From a bacterium (GTDB lineage: Bacteria > Auribacterota > UBA3054): DNA of 64,000 bases. Both the position numbers and the translations under genes were made by a program. The notes below the pieces were generated by a model. It made no database searches. It had not been told where the DNA came from and saw only the letters and a program-made list of their open reading frames with translations. The stretch is from positions 88,642 to 152,641 of the forward strand of contig JAFZXZ010000016.1 of the NCBI GenBank assembly GCA_017616555.1. The letters are read 5' to 3'. Each line of letters begins with the position of its first letter. The first letter of the stretch is position 1. Positions 55,387-64,000 of the stretch are shown here, in pieces.

Positions 55387-55398
55387 AAGAAGCGCTCG

Positions 55399-55929
55399 CT
55401 ATTTGATGATCCTGTAGTAGTTTTCTTTCCTGGGTTTGGGAGGCGCCGCCTCCTTGTCTATGTAACCCAAGGATATGCTGCCTATGCCTATCAATCCTTC
55501 CGGGAGCCCCAGCTTCGCCATAAGCTCCTTGCCTTCCTCGGTCGCGAACATTTCCCTTTCCCTGTTGATCCAGCAGGAGCCCAAGCCTATGGCGTGGGCG
55601 GCGTTCATCATATTGCCGAGGACAAGGGAGCCGTCGCAAACGGAATTGCCCCATTTTTCCAGAGGTGATCCGAAGACGAGCACGATTGTCGGAGCGTCGT
55701 AATACGGATTATTTTTGCTGTTCATTACAGCCGCGTTCATTTTAACAAGCTGCGCGATGATCTTAGGGTCCTGCACGGCCACGATCCAGGGGTCCTGGTA
55801 GCCCATGCCGGTCGGCGCGTATGTTCCGGCCTCAAGCACGGCCTTCAATTCTTCGTCTGTGATCTGTTCCTTTTTAAAACTGCGGATGCTGCGGCGTTCG
55901 CGCAAGGCTTTCAAGATCTCATTGTCCAT
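55399..55929 (-). CDS. Nitroreductase-family flavoprotein
   Basis: A 176-aa FMN-dependent nitroreductase-like protein. ALRERRSIRSFKKEQITDEELKA is the FMN-phosphate-binding start; GTYAPTGMGYQDP and GSCWINREREMF follow, and GIGSISLGYIDKEAAPPKPRK is the C-terminal FMN region. Such enzymes reduce nitro groups, quinones or other electron acceptors with NAD(P)H, and the natural substrate is usually unknown. It has no signal peptide although both neighbours are exported Sel1 proteins. The insertion of a cytoplasmic enzyme in that paralogue cluster is unusual. Confidence 0.88.
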   Translation of the reverse strand: MDNEILKALRERRSIRSFKKEQITDEELKAVLEAGTYAPTGMGYQDPWIVAVQDPKIIAQLVKMNAAVMNSKNNPYYDAPTIVLVFGSPLEKWGNSVCDGSLVLGNMMNAAHAIGLGSCWINREREMFATEEGKELMAKLGLPEGLIGIGSISLGYIDKEAAPPKPRKENYYRIIK

Positions 55930-55957
55930 AGTTGCTCCTCAACGGAAAAACGTTGTT

Positions 55958-57460
55958 TCATTTTTTATCGTTTTCTTCCCAGAAAAACTTCCTGTTTTTC
56001 AACTCTTTCGCTTCTTCTTTTCCCCTCTTGCTGCCATTTTCTCCGGCTTTCTCATACCACTCGATGGCCTTTGCCTTGTTATCGTAAGCTTTCCTTTTCT
56101 CACCCTCGAGATCTTTGCTGCCTACGATATTGTACTCGGACCTTTGCCTGTAAATATCGCCAATTCTGCGCATGGCGTCCGCATGTCCTTTTTCGGAAGC
56201 TTTTTTGAAAAGCTCGATGGCCTTGTCCTCATAATAACGATTATTGTCTTTAGTAAGCTCGTAAGGAATCTCTACGCGATTTTCGCTGTAAAGTTTTCCC
56301 AGTTCGTACATGGCTTCCACATTGCCTTTTTGTATTTCCTTTTCATACCACTTGGCCACGGTCTCGACGGTAAGGCATCTTTCCTTGATGAATTTCGTTC
56401 CGCCGTCCTCGTAAAGAAGCGTGAAGGTCCAATGTCCGTCGCGACCTTCCATCCCTTCGTCCAGCAACGGCAGACGGTTGTCATAAAAACTGCAGAGTCT
56501 GTCATCGTCGTCATTCTCGTCCAGATCCAGTTCGCCTATCTCTTCGAAATCTTCATCATCGCCCGGCATGTCGTTCAAACCAAAATTTGCGGCAGCCCAT
56601 AGTTTGGCCATTTTTTCCGCCAACCTTTTCAACTCGGGATCATCCGGCGCAGATTTTTCTTCCATCATGACGATCTGCATTATCCTTCCCGCCGCCTCGC
56701 CGCTGCCCCTGCTCAAAGCCTTCTTGTACAAGTCGAGCGCCTTCTTTGGATCGGGTTTGACCCACTTTATGTGGTACGGGCCGCCAGTAAGGTAAATGTC
56801 CGCCAATTTGACCATGGCTTCGGTGCTGCCGATGGCGGCCGCTTTTTCATAGCTAGGCACAATCTTTTTCCAATTGCGAAATTCTTCATGATCTCCGTAT
56901 TCGTCGGTGTAAACCTCAGCAAGCAATTTCAGGGCGGCGGCGTTCCCGCCTTCCGCGGCTTTTTCATAAAGCTTCACGGCTTCCTTGTAATCCTTCTTAA
57001 AGACCAGCCCGTTTTCATTAAGCACGCCGAGGTTCAGCATTGCGTCAGTGTTGCCTAGCTTGGCGGCTTCGGTGTAAAGTTTTACCGCTTTTTCAAAATC
57101 CATCTCCACGCCTTGTCTGGTCATAAAAAGCGTGGCCAGATGGTTCATGGCCGCGGGATGCTTCTTTTCCAGGGCCTTTTTGTACCAGCCTACGGCCGTC
57201 TTGTAGTCGGAGGTCAGTGAGCCGCGGCCTTCCTCATACATTCTCCCCAGCCTGTACATGGCTTCAGCGCTTCCTTTTTCGGCTTCCGCTTGATATTTCT
57301 TAAGATCCTTGGCGTATTCCTCGGTGCTCTTGGTGTCCAATTCCGTTTTCACGCCGAGCCAATCGTAAGCTTTTTTGAGTTTGGCGTAATGTTCATCGAG
57401 TTCGCCCGCAAAAATAGAAACCGCCATGGCAGCAAATAAAACAAACAAAGCATTGCGCAT
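55958..57460 (-). CDS. Exported Sel1-repeat protein 3
   Basis: A 500-aa paralogue with signal peptide MRNALFVLFAAMAVSIFA. It has Sel1 units (AEAMYRLGRMYEEGRGSLTS, AAMNHLATLFMTRQGVEMDF, DAMLNLGVLNENGLVFKKDY) and the shared block LPLLDEGMEGRDGHWT..LLYEDGGTKF then AKWYEKEIQKGN. An acidic segment (DDEDFEEIGELDLDENDDDD) precedes this block. It heads the cluster and has an extended -10 (TTTGCTATAAT) and a GGAGGT ribosome-binding site upstream. Function is unknown; a scaffold for envelope complexes is plausible. Confidence 0.8.
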   Translation of the reverse strand: MRNALFVLFAAMAVSIFAGELDEHYAKLKKAYDWLGVKTELDTKSTEEYAKDLKKYQAEAEKGSAEAMYRLGRMYEEGRGSLTSDYKTAVGWYKKALEKKHPAAMNHLATLFMTRQGVEMDFEKAVKLYTEAAKLGNTDAMLNLGVLNENGLVFKKDYKEAVKLYEKAAEGGNAAALKLLAEVYTDEYGDHEEFRNWKKIVPSYEKAAAIGSTEAMVKLADIYLTGGPYHIKWVKPDPKKALDLYKKALSRGSGEAAGRIMQIVMMEEKSAPDDPELKRLAEKMAKLWAAANFGLNDMPGDDEDFEEIGELDLDENDDDDRLCSFYDNRLPLLDEGMEGRDGHWTFTLLYEDGGTKFIKERCLTVETVAKWYEKEIQKGNVEAMYELGKLYSENRVEIPYELTKDNNRYYEDKAIELFKKASEKGHADAMRRIGDIYRQRSEYNIVGSKDLEGEKRKAYDNKAKAIEWYEKAGENGSKRGKEEAKELKNRKFFWEENDKK

Positions 57461-57483
57461 AATAATTTACCTCCTTTTCTCCA

Positions 57484-57494
57484 ATTATAGCAAA
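57484..57494 (-). promoter_or_regulatory. Extended -10 promoter of the Sel1 cluster
   Basis: Minus strand TTTGCTATAAT, 23 bases before the ATG at 57460, with AAGGAGG between. Consistent with one transcript covering the Sel1 cluster. Confidence 0.55.
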
Positions 57495-57536
57495 GATTTA
57501 GAAACTTATCCCGCCCCAGGAGGAGAGTTTGCCTGA

Positions 57537-60221
57537 TCAAAAAGGTTTGCAATAGGAGCTTTTGGCGGCGAAGAAGCTGCGGGGGCGGATTCCGCCGCGC
57601 TGCCACTGGCGCTGGATAAGAAATGATCCTTTCCTTGTTGTCGGTTCTTTGTCTTTTTCTCTTTTGTCCAAAGCTTGGATCTCGTAATAGACGGTGAAGC
57701 TGTCGCAGCGCTCTTCTTTTTCTTTCCTCAGCATGTTGTCCGAGATGAGGAAAGGCTGCCTCAGCCAGTAACCGTTTGGCCCGGCGCCTTTGCCTACGAT
57801 CTTGATCTTGATTTCGCCCTTGGACAAGCGGTGGTCTTTGGTTATCCTGCCTAGATGGATAACGTCGCCTTCGGGGAAAACAGCGTTTTCCGCCCTTATT
57901 TCCCATTTGTCGGAAAGACTGTTGTAAACGCTAATCGTGTATTCCGGACTGGGGAGATTGGGAAGCGGACTGTGACCGGGAAGATAAAGATCTCCCGGCA
58001 GCAGTGCGTCTTTTGTCAGTTTAAGAGTCCAGACTCTTTCCGGCAGGATCGGCCCGGCCAAAAAACTGTCCAACCCGTCGGGAGTGATAAGTATCGTCGT
58101 TTCCTTTTTCAATTTGTGGTTGCGGTCAAGCGTTACGGTCGCGCCTTTGGAGCCTGTGATCCTGAAAACTTCCCCGTCCGGGGTAACGAGATCGCAGTCT
58201 TTCCAGAAGTTTTCCTTAAAAGCCGGTTTCTCGTGAAGGAGCAGTTTGTTGCCGCCGCTCGGAATAGCGAGGCACTTCGTTTCGGTCAAATGGCTGATCT
58301 TGCCAGAAAAAGGCAGAACAGCCTTGCGGTTGGAAAAGCGCTTAAGGCACCTTTCCAGATCTTCCCTGTTCGTCTCCCTGTTTTTTATCTTGTGATATCC
58401 GATCAGCCAGGGGACGTTGTCCGGGACGGAGAGAAGTGTTGTCTTTTGGCCCCACTGGTCGCAAACGTAGCTTTTGTTGCGGAGCATCTCTATTTGGAAA
58501 TCGCCAAAATAAACGCTGTCTCCCAGCATCCTGTACCAATGCCTGGCGTATTCTTTAGGGCCTAGGAAAACCGTTAGGCTGCTGCCGTTTTGATTGGAAA
58601 TGGGAAACGGCATCATGTTTTTTCTTTTTCTGTTCCCGATGTAAACGAAACCGTGCCTGATGTGATGATTCTGTCGCTCATAATTAGGATTCGTTTCCAA
58701 AATGATGGAAGCGTAGTAGCCGAGTTCGGAGGAAAGGAGCTTGTGGGATTTTATCTTGGCAGGAATTGCCCAGTCGGCCTGGGGCGCGAAGCCATTGACG
58801 GTCGTTTTTCCTTTCTCTCCCCTCTCCCAGCTCAAAAGATCAAGCTTGTCGCCCGGCTTGAGAACGGGATGCTTGACCCATTGCGGCTTTATCTTGCTTG
58901 AAAGGCCCTCGGGCGTTTCGCAATAAAGCTCCCAGTCGCGCAGATTGAGGGAAGAAGAAGACGTGTTCTCAAAATGGTAATATTCCGGGCTGCGCATCTC
59001 GACTCCCATAAAGAGCGCATCCCTGCTTGTTTTGGTGAAGGAAAAGACCAGCTCCCCTTTTTTTCCTGTCTGGACCCTGTAAAAATCTCCCGTCTGCAAA
59101 ATACCGTCTGGGACAAAAACAGGCCTTGCCTTGTGACCATCCACCTGCCTCAGCTTACAGCTGTAATAAAAATTTGTCTGAAGTCCCGTGATGACCCAGA
59201 GGTCGCTCAATTTCGCCTCCAGTTTAAAGCTGCCTGGCTCGTCTCTTCTGTTGCACCAATCCCTTATGATCGTCGATCCGAAGGACACTTCCGGAGTACC
59301 GTCCAAAAGAAAACCGTTGTCCCTAGCCTCCAATATCTTCGCTTTGATATATTTTCCTCCGCAAGGAGAAAGGAAGCTGACATCCTTTCCTTCCCAATTC
59401 CAATCCTTCCAAAGATTGCCAATTCTCCCTCCGGCAAAATAGGTGAAACGATCCCATTCCGCCTTCTCTTTATCCCCGTAGGGACGATCCATCAGAGAAA
59501 CGTAAAGATTGGTGACGCCGTTTTGGGCCTCGAAATTGACGCCATTGACGATGAAGTATTTGCAAGGGTCCAGCGTTTTTCTGTTCAGGTCGAAAAAGGA
59601 GCTAAGCGTCGTAATGTCTATCGGCGTAAAGATCCTGTTGTCGCCTTTCGTTATGCCTGTGATGACCAAGCTCTCACCGTTGCGGTCATTCTCCCTTGAA
59701 TTCCTGTTGACGTCGAACTGGTCCAGCATGCGGTCAACTATTTCGTCAACCTGCTCAGCTACCCTTTCCTCCTCCTGCAAGACTTTGATGCAGCTTTCTC
59801 TCAGGAAGGCGTTGTTGGGATCCTCTGAATCCATAGTGGAGAGATTGACTTTTTCCAGACCGGTCTTTTCCCGCATGGCGGTAAGACTGGAGGCGGAGGA
59901 AAAAGTTTTGTCGCTCCACTGGTCCTTGATGCAGAAACGGTAGCTCAATTCGCTTTCCCCTCCCGTTTTCCAGCCGGAGGAAAACACTCTGTCAAAAAGC
60001 CTGGAATTGGAAACATCATGGTCGCAAAGAGCCAGCGCATGAGCCAATACGGCCTGTTCGCCGCTTTCAACGAGGCTGTCCTGCAGATAATTCCTGCTCT
60101 GCCCCAAATGCAAACTGAGCATGGTGCTGAAAGCTAGCGCCATGAGTGAAAAAAAGCCCAGGAGCAGCACCGTAAAGATCAGCGCCGCTCCCTTGACTTT
60201 TATTTTCAGGTTAAGGATCAT
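57537..60221 (-). CDS. GspK/PilX-like protein with large extracellular part
   Basis: An 894-aa protein. KGAALIFTVLLLGFFSLMALAF near the N-terminus (about residues 10-30) resembles the hydrophobic N-terminus of PilX/GspK proteins, which lack the usual Glu+5. SRNYLQDSLVESGEQAVLAHALALCDHD follows, as expected of the N-terminal helix. The region around residues 400-480 (EYYHFENTSSSSLNLRDWEL) resembles a lamin-tail domain. A very long mature part is atypical; I infer a minor pseudopilin or surface-associated protein. Its ATG overlaps the TGA of the beta-helix PEP-CTERM gene (ATGA). Confidence 0.65.
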   Translation of the reverse strand: MILNLKIKVKGAALIFTVLLLGFFSLMALAFSTMLSLHLGQSRNYLQDSLVESGEQAVLAHALALCDHDVSNSRLFDRVFSSGWKTGGESELSYRFCIKDQWSDKTFSSASSLTAMREKTGLEKVNLSTMDSEDPNNAFLRESCIKVLQEEERVAEQVDEIVDRMLDQFDVNRNSRENDRNGESLVITGITKGDNRIFTPIDITTLSSFFDLNRKTLDPCKYFIVNGVNFEAQNGVTNLYVSLMDRPYGDKEKAEWDRFTYFAGGRIGNLWKDWNWEGKDVSFLSPCGGKYIKAKILEARDNGFLLDGTPEVSFGSTIIRDWCNRRDEPGSFKLEAKLSDLWVITGLQTNFYYSCKLRQVDGHKARPVFVPDGILQTGDFYRVQTGKKGELVFSFTKTSRDALFMGVEMRSPEYYHFENTSSSSLNLRDWELYCETPEGLSSKIKPQWVKHPVLKPGDKLDLLSWERGEKGKTTVNGFAPQADWAIPAKIKSHKLLSSELGYYASIILETNPNYERQNHHIRHGFVYIGNRKRKNMMPFPISNQNGSSLTVFLGPKEYARHWYRMLGDSVYFGDFQIEMLRNKSYVCDQWGQKTTLLSVPDNVPWLIGYHKIKNRETNREDLERCLKRFSNRKAVLPFSGKISHLTETKCLAIPSGGNKLLLHEKPAFKENFWKDCDLVTPDGEVFRITGSKGATVTLDRNHKLKKETTILITPDGLDSFLAGPILPERVWTLKLTKDALLPGDLYLPGHSPLPNLPSPEYTISVYNSLSDKWEIRAENAVFPEGDVIHLGRITKDHRLSKGEIKIKIVGKGAGPNGYWLRQPFLISDNMLRKEKEERCDSFTVYYEIQALDKREKDKEPTTRKGSFLIQRQWQRGGIRPRSFFAAKSSYCKPF

Positions 60222-61456
60222 CTTCTCCTAATGAGCGCCGCCAAAACGAGGGCGAACGCGAAAAGGCAGACCGGTTCCGGAACAGGAGCCAGCGCGCCCA
60301 AATAATAGTCGCCCCTGTCCGCGTCGGAATCAAAGTTAGGGCGGAGAAAATCCGGATCAACAGGATCGACGGAAACAAATTTCGCTTCACCCTCGACAGG
60401 GTAATCGCCGTAGGAGGCGACCTCTTCAAAAAGGTTGTCCCTGAAGCGGACTTTTTGGCTCCAATCTTCTTCCGCGAACTGCACAGGGCTTTCGCCTTTC
60501 TGGAAAATGTTGTCTTCGACGTAAGTCGTGGAGCGCGGGTCGAGCCCGGTGTCGGTCAAGGAGATGTGCGTGCCGGAATTCAGAACGCAGGTGTTGTGGC
60601 TGAATTCCAGGTCGTCGCAGACTCCGGAATAAAGAATTGCGTCCTTTTGGCCGAAGAAAAGATTCTGTTTGATCTTGATGTTTTCCGTCAAGCGGGAATA
60701 GACCGCGTTGGTCCAGCCTTCAAAGACCATGGCTCTTCCGCCGCCCAAGAAGGTGTTGCTGACGACCAAAGCCTTTTCCTGGGAGGAAAGGTGCATAAGA
60801 TCGCCTTCGCCTTGGAACTTGCAATTCCAGACCATGCTCCAGTGGTCGGCTTCCAAGAGAGATTGATTGTGGCGCTGGTCAAGGTCCCTAAGCCTGAAGC
60901 AGACGCAGCCGTTTGAGGCGTAGAATTCGCAATTTCTGACGCCGAAACGCATTCTCTCAGGTTTCTCCCTGACGGACTCTTCCCAGGAGACCCAGGTCTG
61001 TATGTCGGCGCAGTAAAAGATGCCGGCTGGGCTGGGAATGTCATTTTTAACAATCAGATTCTCAAGGCCGACCTGGGCCGGCGGCATGCAGGCGTAGAAA
61101 GGATTGGCGTAATTGTCGCCGCTCTTTATGACGGTCTGCGCCACTTCGCCGGTGACGGTGATCTCCGGCTTAATTTCGCCGTAGCCCGCCAAACGCATGG
61201 CGTTTTTGTTGGGGATCTCGACGGGGCCGATGTAAGGCTTGCCGGTGCCCTTGATCCAGATAGTGTCCGCTGAGAAAGTCGCATTGCTGGCAACGGAGGC
61301 CGCCACCGCTTCCTGGATGGTCTTGAAAGGCGCTGCTTCAGTGCCTGTGGAGTCGCCTTCGAAAGTGTTGTCAACGTACCAGTCGATCCAGCCGGCGCCC
61401 TGTAAAGTCAAGGCTAAAGAAAAGACAAAAAGAGTTGCTAAGAGTGTGTTGCGCAT
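60218..61456 (-). CDS. PEP-CTERM parallel beta-helix protein
   Basis: A 412-aa exported protein with signal peptide MRNTLLATLFVFSLALTLQG. A central region has stacked right-handed beta-helix repeats (NLIVKNDI, VRNCEFYASNG, WNCKFQGEG, IKIKQNLFFG, EFSHNTCVLNS). The C-terminus VPEPVCLFAFALVLAALIRRR is a canonical PEP-CTERM signal. It begins WIDWYVDNTFEGDSTGTEAAPF, then KTIQEAVAA, a DUF1565/pectate-lyase-like opening. No catalytic residues can be named. It overlaps the GspK/PilX-like gene by ATGA, so the pair is co-translated. Confidence 0.82.
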   Translation of the reverse strand: MRNTLLATLFVFSLALTLQGAGWIDWYVDNTFEGDSTGTEAAPFKTIQEAVAASVASNATFSADTIWIKGTGKPYIGPVEIPNKNAMRLAGYGEIKPEITVTGEVAQTVIKSGDNYANPFYACMPPAQVGLENLIVKNDIPSPAGIFYCADIQTWVSWEESVREKPERMRFGVRNCEFYASNGCVCFRLRDLDQRHNQSLLEADHWSMVWNCKFQGEGDLMHLSSQEKALVVSNTFLGGGRAMVFEGWTNAVYSRLTENIKIKQNLFFGQKDAILYSGVCDDLEFSHNTCVLNSGTHISLTDTGLDPRSTTYVEDNIFQKGESPVQFAEEDWSQKVRFRDNLFEEVASYGDYPVEGEAKFVSVDPVDPDFLRPNFDSDADRGDYYLGALAPVPEPVCLFAFALVLAALIRRR

Positions 61457-61570
61457 AGTTTTTTAGATTGTTGGTTATATCGTGTTACATTTTATCTAAA
61501 TCGTGTTACTCAATCAAGAACGCAATTTTTTCGTTTTCGCGACCGCTTACTTATATAAGGAGGACACAAT

Positions 61571-63325
61571 ATGAAAAAACAACTATTTTTCGTAGCCGCC
61601 ATCAGCGCGCTTTTAAATTCTGTTTCCCTTTTAGCGGAAAACGTAACCGTCGCCCAGTCTTCGTTCGGGGACACTTCCGTTTGGGAGTATGTTTCCAATC
61701 CGGGCCAATACCAAGAGGAAAAATCCCATTGGGGCGTCCTGCAGGAATTGAACGAACACACGGCGGAAAGCAACGCCTTCTTCTGGGGAATTGGAGGCCT
61801 TGCCAAGAACAGCGAGGGCAAAAGCTATTATCACACTCTAAGCTTTTTGCCGCAGCAGCTCGTCGGCGTGACCAACGTCTTACTAGAGTTTTCCTATTTC
61901 GCCGAAGGGCTCGATTCCGGCGAAAACATCCAGTGGTGTCTTTTCTGCGACACCACCAATCTATTCGGAAGTCTCACCCGCTCCCGACTTGATACGAGCA
62001 ACGAGTGGGAAACCGTTTCCATCGCCGTTCCTGGCGAAGCCGATTCCGCTGGGATAATCTTTAGGATCAAACAGCAGGGCGCCTCAGACTACGCCGGGAT
62101 CGGAAACGTTACTCTGAAGGGAGAAGCTTGCCCAGAGCGCGGAGCGTTCCCTTCACTGGCCATAACCACCGCCAACTGGGAAAGAGTGGAGATTCGTTTG
62201 GATCTCAGTGAGGACATGAACCTGCTCTGCCGCTCGGAAAACAAAAACTATTTCGTCACCAACCGTCCGCAAAACGAAAGCTCTTATGAAATTGGCGACA
62301 GCCTTGGCAGAACCGTAGTGGTTTCGGTCAACGAAAAAGAATTTAGCGACGATAGCGTTGCTCCCGGAAACACCTATTATTACAAAGCCTGGGGCCTCTC
62401 ACCTGAAGGAGCGTATTCCTGCGGCAGCCCAATTAAGGAAGTGACGGTGCCTGAGCTTCCGGTTGTGGATGTGGCGGTGCCGAGCGTGGAAGAAGGAACG
62501 CTGAGCGACGAAATCGCTGTTGTGAGGAGGCCGGAAGTTGATGAAAAGCTAACGGTCTTGGTCGATCTCGCCACCAGCAGGGATTTCCTGCCGAACCCGG
62601 GACTCTTTTTCTCCGAGTACGGCAAAGGTTCCGGGAACAACCGCTACCTTGAGATCTACAATCCCTCCTTGGAAGCCGCCGAGCTTGACGGAATAAATGT
62701 CTGTATTTTCAAGAACGGGTCGGAGGTCGCCGGGCAAACGCTTGCGCTCTTCGGCTCGCTTCCCTCTTATGAAACGCTTCTGATCTGCAACAACAAGGCT
62801 GACGCAGAGCTTACGAACGCAGCCGACCTTGTCAGCGCCAAGATAGACTTCACCGGCAACGACGCGGTCGCTTTGATCAAAGGCGACGAGATACTTGACA
62901 TCATCGGCGTCATCGGCGAAGATCCCGGCACCGCCTGGCCGATCGGCGAATATGCGACCGGCACCGCCAACCACACCATCATAAGGTACCCCTATATAAA
63001 CCGCGGCTCTGCAACTTGGAAGAGCTCGCAGTGGGAAGTCTTGGAAAAAGACTTTTTCAACGATCTCAAGAACCACGAGTGCTCGGAGACAAGACCGGGC
63101 AGCATAGTCTTCGAGGGGCTTGCGGTCCCTGAGGACGGGCTTACGCTTTCGAATCTTTCAGTCGGCACTTTGTATTACCTCAGGGCCAAAACCGCCTATA
63201 AGGGCGCCACAGGCGCTTACGGAGGCGTCTGCGGTCCCTTCCAGCTTATTCCCGAACCGGGCGCGCTGCTTTTCCTTGCTCTGCTTCTAATTGGGGCTTC
63301 TTCCTTGCGTTCCTTTCCCCTTTAA
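61571..63325 (+). CDS. PEP-CTERM protein with lamin-tail domain
   Basis: A 584-aa exported protein (signal MKKQLFFVAAISALLNSVSLLA). An N-terminal beta domain is followed by a fibronectin-like part and a lamin-tail-type domain at about residues 340-440 (LFFSEYGKGSGNNRYLEIYN, AELDGINVCIFKNGSEV, FTGNDAVALIKGDEILDIIG). The C-terminus IPEPGALLFLALLLIGASSLRSF is a PEP-CTERM signal. Such proteins are usually extracellular; no enzyme activity is predicted. The Shine-Dalgarno AAGGAGGA precedes the ATG. panD follows 33 bases downstream. Confidence 0.82.
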   Translation: MKKQLFFVAAISALLNSVSLLAENVTVAQSSFGDTSVWEYVSNPGQYQEEKSHWGVLQELNEHTAESNAFFWGIGGLAKNSEGKSYYHTLSFLPQQLVGVTNVLLEFSYFAEGLDSGENIQWCLFCDTTNLFGSLTRSRLDTSNEWETVSIAVPGEADSAGIIFRIKQQGASDYAGIGNVTLKGEACPERGAFPSLAITTANWERVEIRLDLSEDMNLLCRSENKNYFVTNRPQNESSYEIGDSLGRTVVVSVNEKEFSDDSVAPGNTYYYKAWGLSPEGAYSCGSPIKEVTVPELPVVDVAVPSVEEGTLSDEIAVVRRPEVDEKLTVLVDLATSRDFLPNPGLFFSEYGKGSGNNRYLEIYNPSLEAAELDGINVCIFKNGSEVAGQTLALFGSLPSYETLLICNNKADAELTNAADLVSAKIDFTGNDAVALIKGDEILDIIGVIGEDPGTAWPIGEYATGTANHTIIRYPYINRGSATWKSSQWEVLEKDFFNDLKNHECSETRPGSIVFEGLAVPEDGLTLSNLSVGTLYYLRAKTAYKGATGAYGGVCGPFQLIPEPGALLFLALLLIGASSLRSFPL

Positions 63326-63358
63326 GGTAGAATTATAACTACCAAATTGAGGAAAACC

Positions 63359-63709
63359 ATGCAGCTGACATTACTGAAAGGAAAAATACACCGCGCCAGA
63401 GTGACGGAATGCAATCTCCATTACGCCGGCTCTATCGGAATAGATGAAGATCTCATGGCCGCCGCCAACATACTCCCCTATGAGAGAGTCTCCGTGGCGA
63501 ACGTCACCAACGGATCCCGCTTCGACACTTACGTCCTGCCCGCCCCAAAGGGCAGCGGAACCATCGCCATCTACGGCGCGGCCGCTCACCTGGCGAAGCT
63601 CGGGGACATCATCATTATCTTCGCCTGGGCCAACATGGACGAAAAGGAAGCCAAAACCTTCAAGCCTTCGATCTGCCTGGTGGACGAAAACAACAAGGTC
63701 AAGTTCTAA
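63359..63709 (+). CDS. panD: Aspartate 1-decarboxylase
   Basis: A 116-aa PanD pro-enzyme that makes beta-alanine for pantothenate and CoA. It self-cleaves between Gly24 and Ser25 (HYAGSIG) to form the pyruvoyl group. The start MQLTLLKGKIHRARVTECNL and the later NVTNGSRFDTY, TYVLPAPKGSGTIAIYGAAA and LGDIIIIFAW are family blocks. The ATG at 63359-63361 is preferred to an upstream TTG because it gives the normal N-terminus. A strong terminator follows. Confidence 0.96.
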   Translation: MQLTLLKGKIHRARVTECNLHYAGSIGIDEDLMAAANILPYERVSVANVTNGSRFDTYVLPAPKGSGTIAIYGAAAHLAKLGDIIIIFAWANMDEKEAKTFKPSICLVDENNKVKF

Positions 63710-63726
63710 TAAAGAGCTCTTGCAAT

Positions 63727-63758
63727 AAAAAAGGGCGGGCTAAATGCCCGCCCTTTTT
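63727..63758. terminator. Bidirectional intrinsic terminator after panD
   Basis: GGGCGGGC-TAAAT-GCCCGCCC with A-run before and T-run after. It also serves the oppositely oriented PEP-CTERM gene. Confidence 0.88.
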
Positions 63759-63779
63759 GTTTTGGCTTCCGCTATATCG

Positions 63780-64000
63780 TCAGCGTTTGCGCATGACGAG
63801 AGCCAATACGATGGCCAGCAGTCCGACCGCTATGGGTTCGGGGACGCTGACGTCGTGGGCGGAAAGTTTAGAGAACCAGACGCCGGTGGCGTACAGTTCG
63901 TCCGGACCGTCGTTCTGGGCCTTGATGCCAAGGCTTAGAAGCGGCTGATCATCGAAGCCGCCGTTCAAGGGCACGTCGCCTTCCCCAAAGTTGGTCACAA
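63780..64000 (-). CDS. PEP-CTERM protein, C-terminal part (cut by window edge)
   Basis: The last 73 residues of an exported protein. The visible end SVPEPIAVGLLAIVLALVMRKR is a canonical PEP-CTERM signal (PEP box, hydrophobic span, basic end). The N-terminal part lies beyond the window. The segment LLSLGIKAQNDGPDELYATGVWF before it is beta-rich but unassigned. The gene ends at 63780, next to the terminator shared with panD. Confidence 0.82.
   Translation of the reverse strand, partial: VTNFGEGDVPLNGGFDDQPLLSLGIKAQNDGPDELYATGVWFSKLSAHDVSVPEPIAVGLLAIVLALVMRKR

Overview
The window looks like a chromosomal segment of a bacterium of the PVC superphylum, most likely a Lentisphaeria/Kiritimatiellae-type member of the Verrucomicrobiota. 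The evidence is the set of exported proteins ending in PEP-CTERM sorting signals (five here), a protein resembling the exosortase-associated TIGR04073 family, pulG-like prepilin genes and a GH127 sugar hydrolase. A secreted papain-like protease carries an Ig-like repeat typical of gut bacteria, which hints at a gut habitat. The taxonomic placement is inference; there is no rRNA in the window.

Layout. (1) 1-1362, minus strand: rplY-pth-rpsF (rpsF cut by the window edge), preceded by a highly structured leader that ends in a terminator-like hairpin. (2) 1593-9727, minus: glycerophosphodiesterase, exported proteins including an 890-aa PEP-CTERM protein, and a tightly overlapped block DUF3108 protein - 53-aa membrane protein - dprA - glycosyltransferase. 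(3) 9784-15961, minus: promoter, TPP riboswitch, thiC-thi4-thiE, then two tandem CTP synthase genes; the second paralogue has lost the usual oxyanion-hole loop. (4) 15984-21480, minus: metallophosphoesterase, folD, a lipoprotein, a secreted protease and a lipoate ligase-like protein. (5) 21511-27226, plus: rpmF-plsX-fabD, fabG-acpP-fabF (no fabH) and an AsmA-like protein. (6) 27223-29573, minus: a PEP-CTERM-like protein, a paired-hairpin repeat, a degenerate pseudopilin and a true PulG-like prepilin. (7) 29582-44720, minus: one long information-processing operon read as tRNA-Thr, rpmG, tRNA-Trp, secE, nusG, rplK, rplA, rplJ, rplL, rpoB, rpoC, rpsL, rpsG, fusA; tuf is absent from its usual place. 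(8) 44782-45006: a second copy of the paired-hairpin repeat, then an exported protein on the plus strand. (9) 45875-51963, minus: ATP-grasp protein, GH127 beta-L-arabinofuranosidase-like enzyme, Kbl-like enzyme, acpS and a LolC/E permease. (10) 52077-57460, minus: three paralogous exported Sel1-repeat proteins with a nitroreductase between them. (11) 57537-64000: a GspK/PilX-like protein coupled to a beta-helix PEP-CTERM protein (minus), a lamin-tail PEP-CTERM protein and panD (plus), and the C-terminus of another PEP-CTERM protein at the edge.

The least explained item is the dispersed element at 28096-28314 and 44782-45006. Each site holds two related ~100-bp hairpins in opposite orientation. 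The apical cores are conserved, while the basal stems differ between sites yet stay base-paired. Other points worth a second look are the altered CTP synthase paralogue, the rplY leader, likely leaderless promoters, terminators placed directly before start codons, Arg88 in ribosomal protein S12 (a classic streptomycin-resistance residue) and an acidic N-terminal extension on RpoC.
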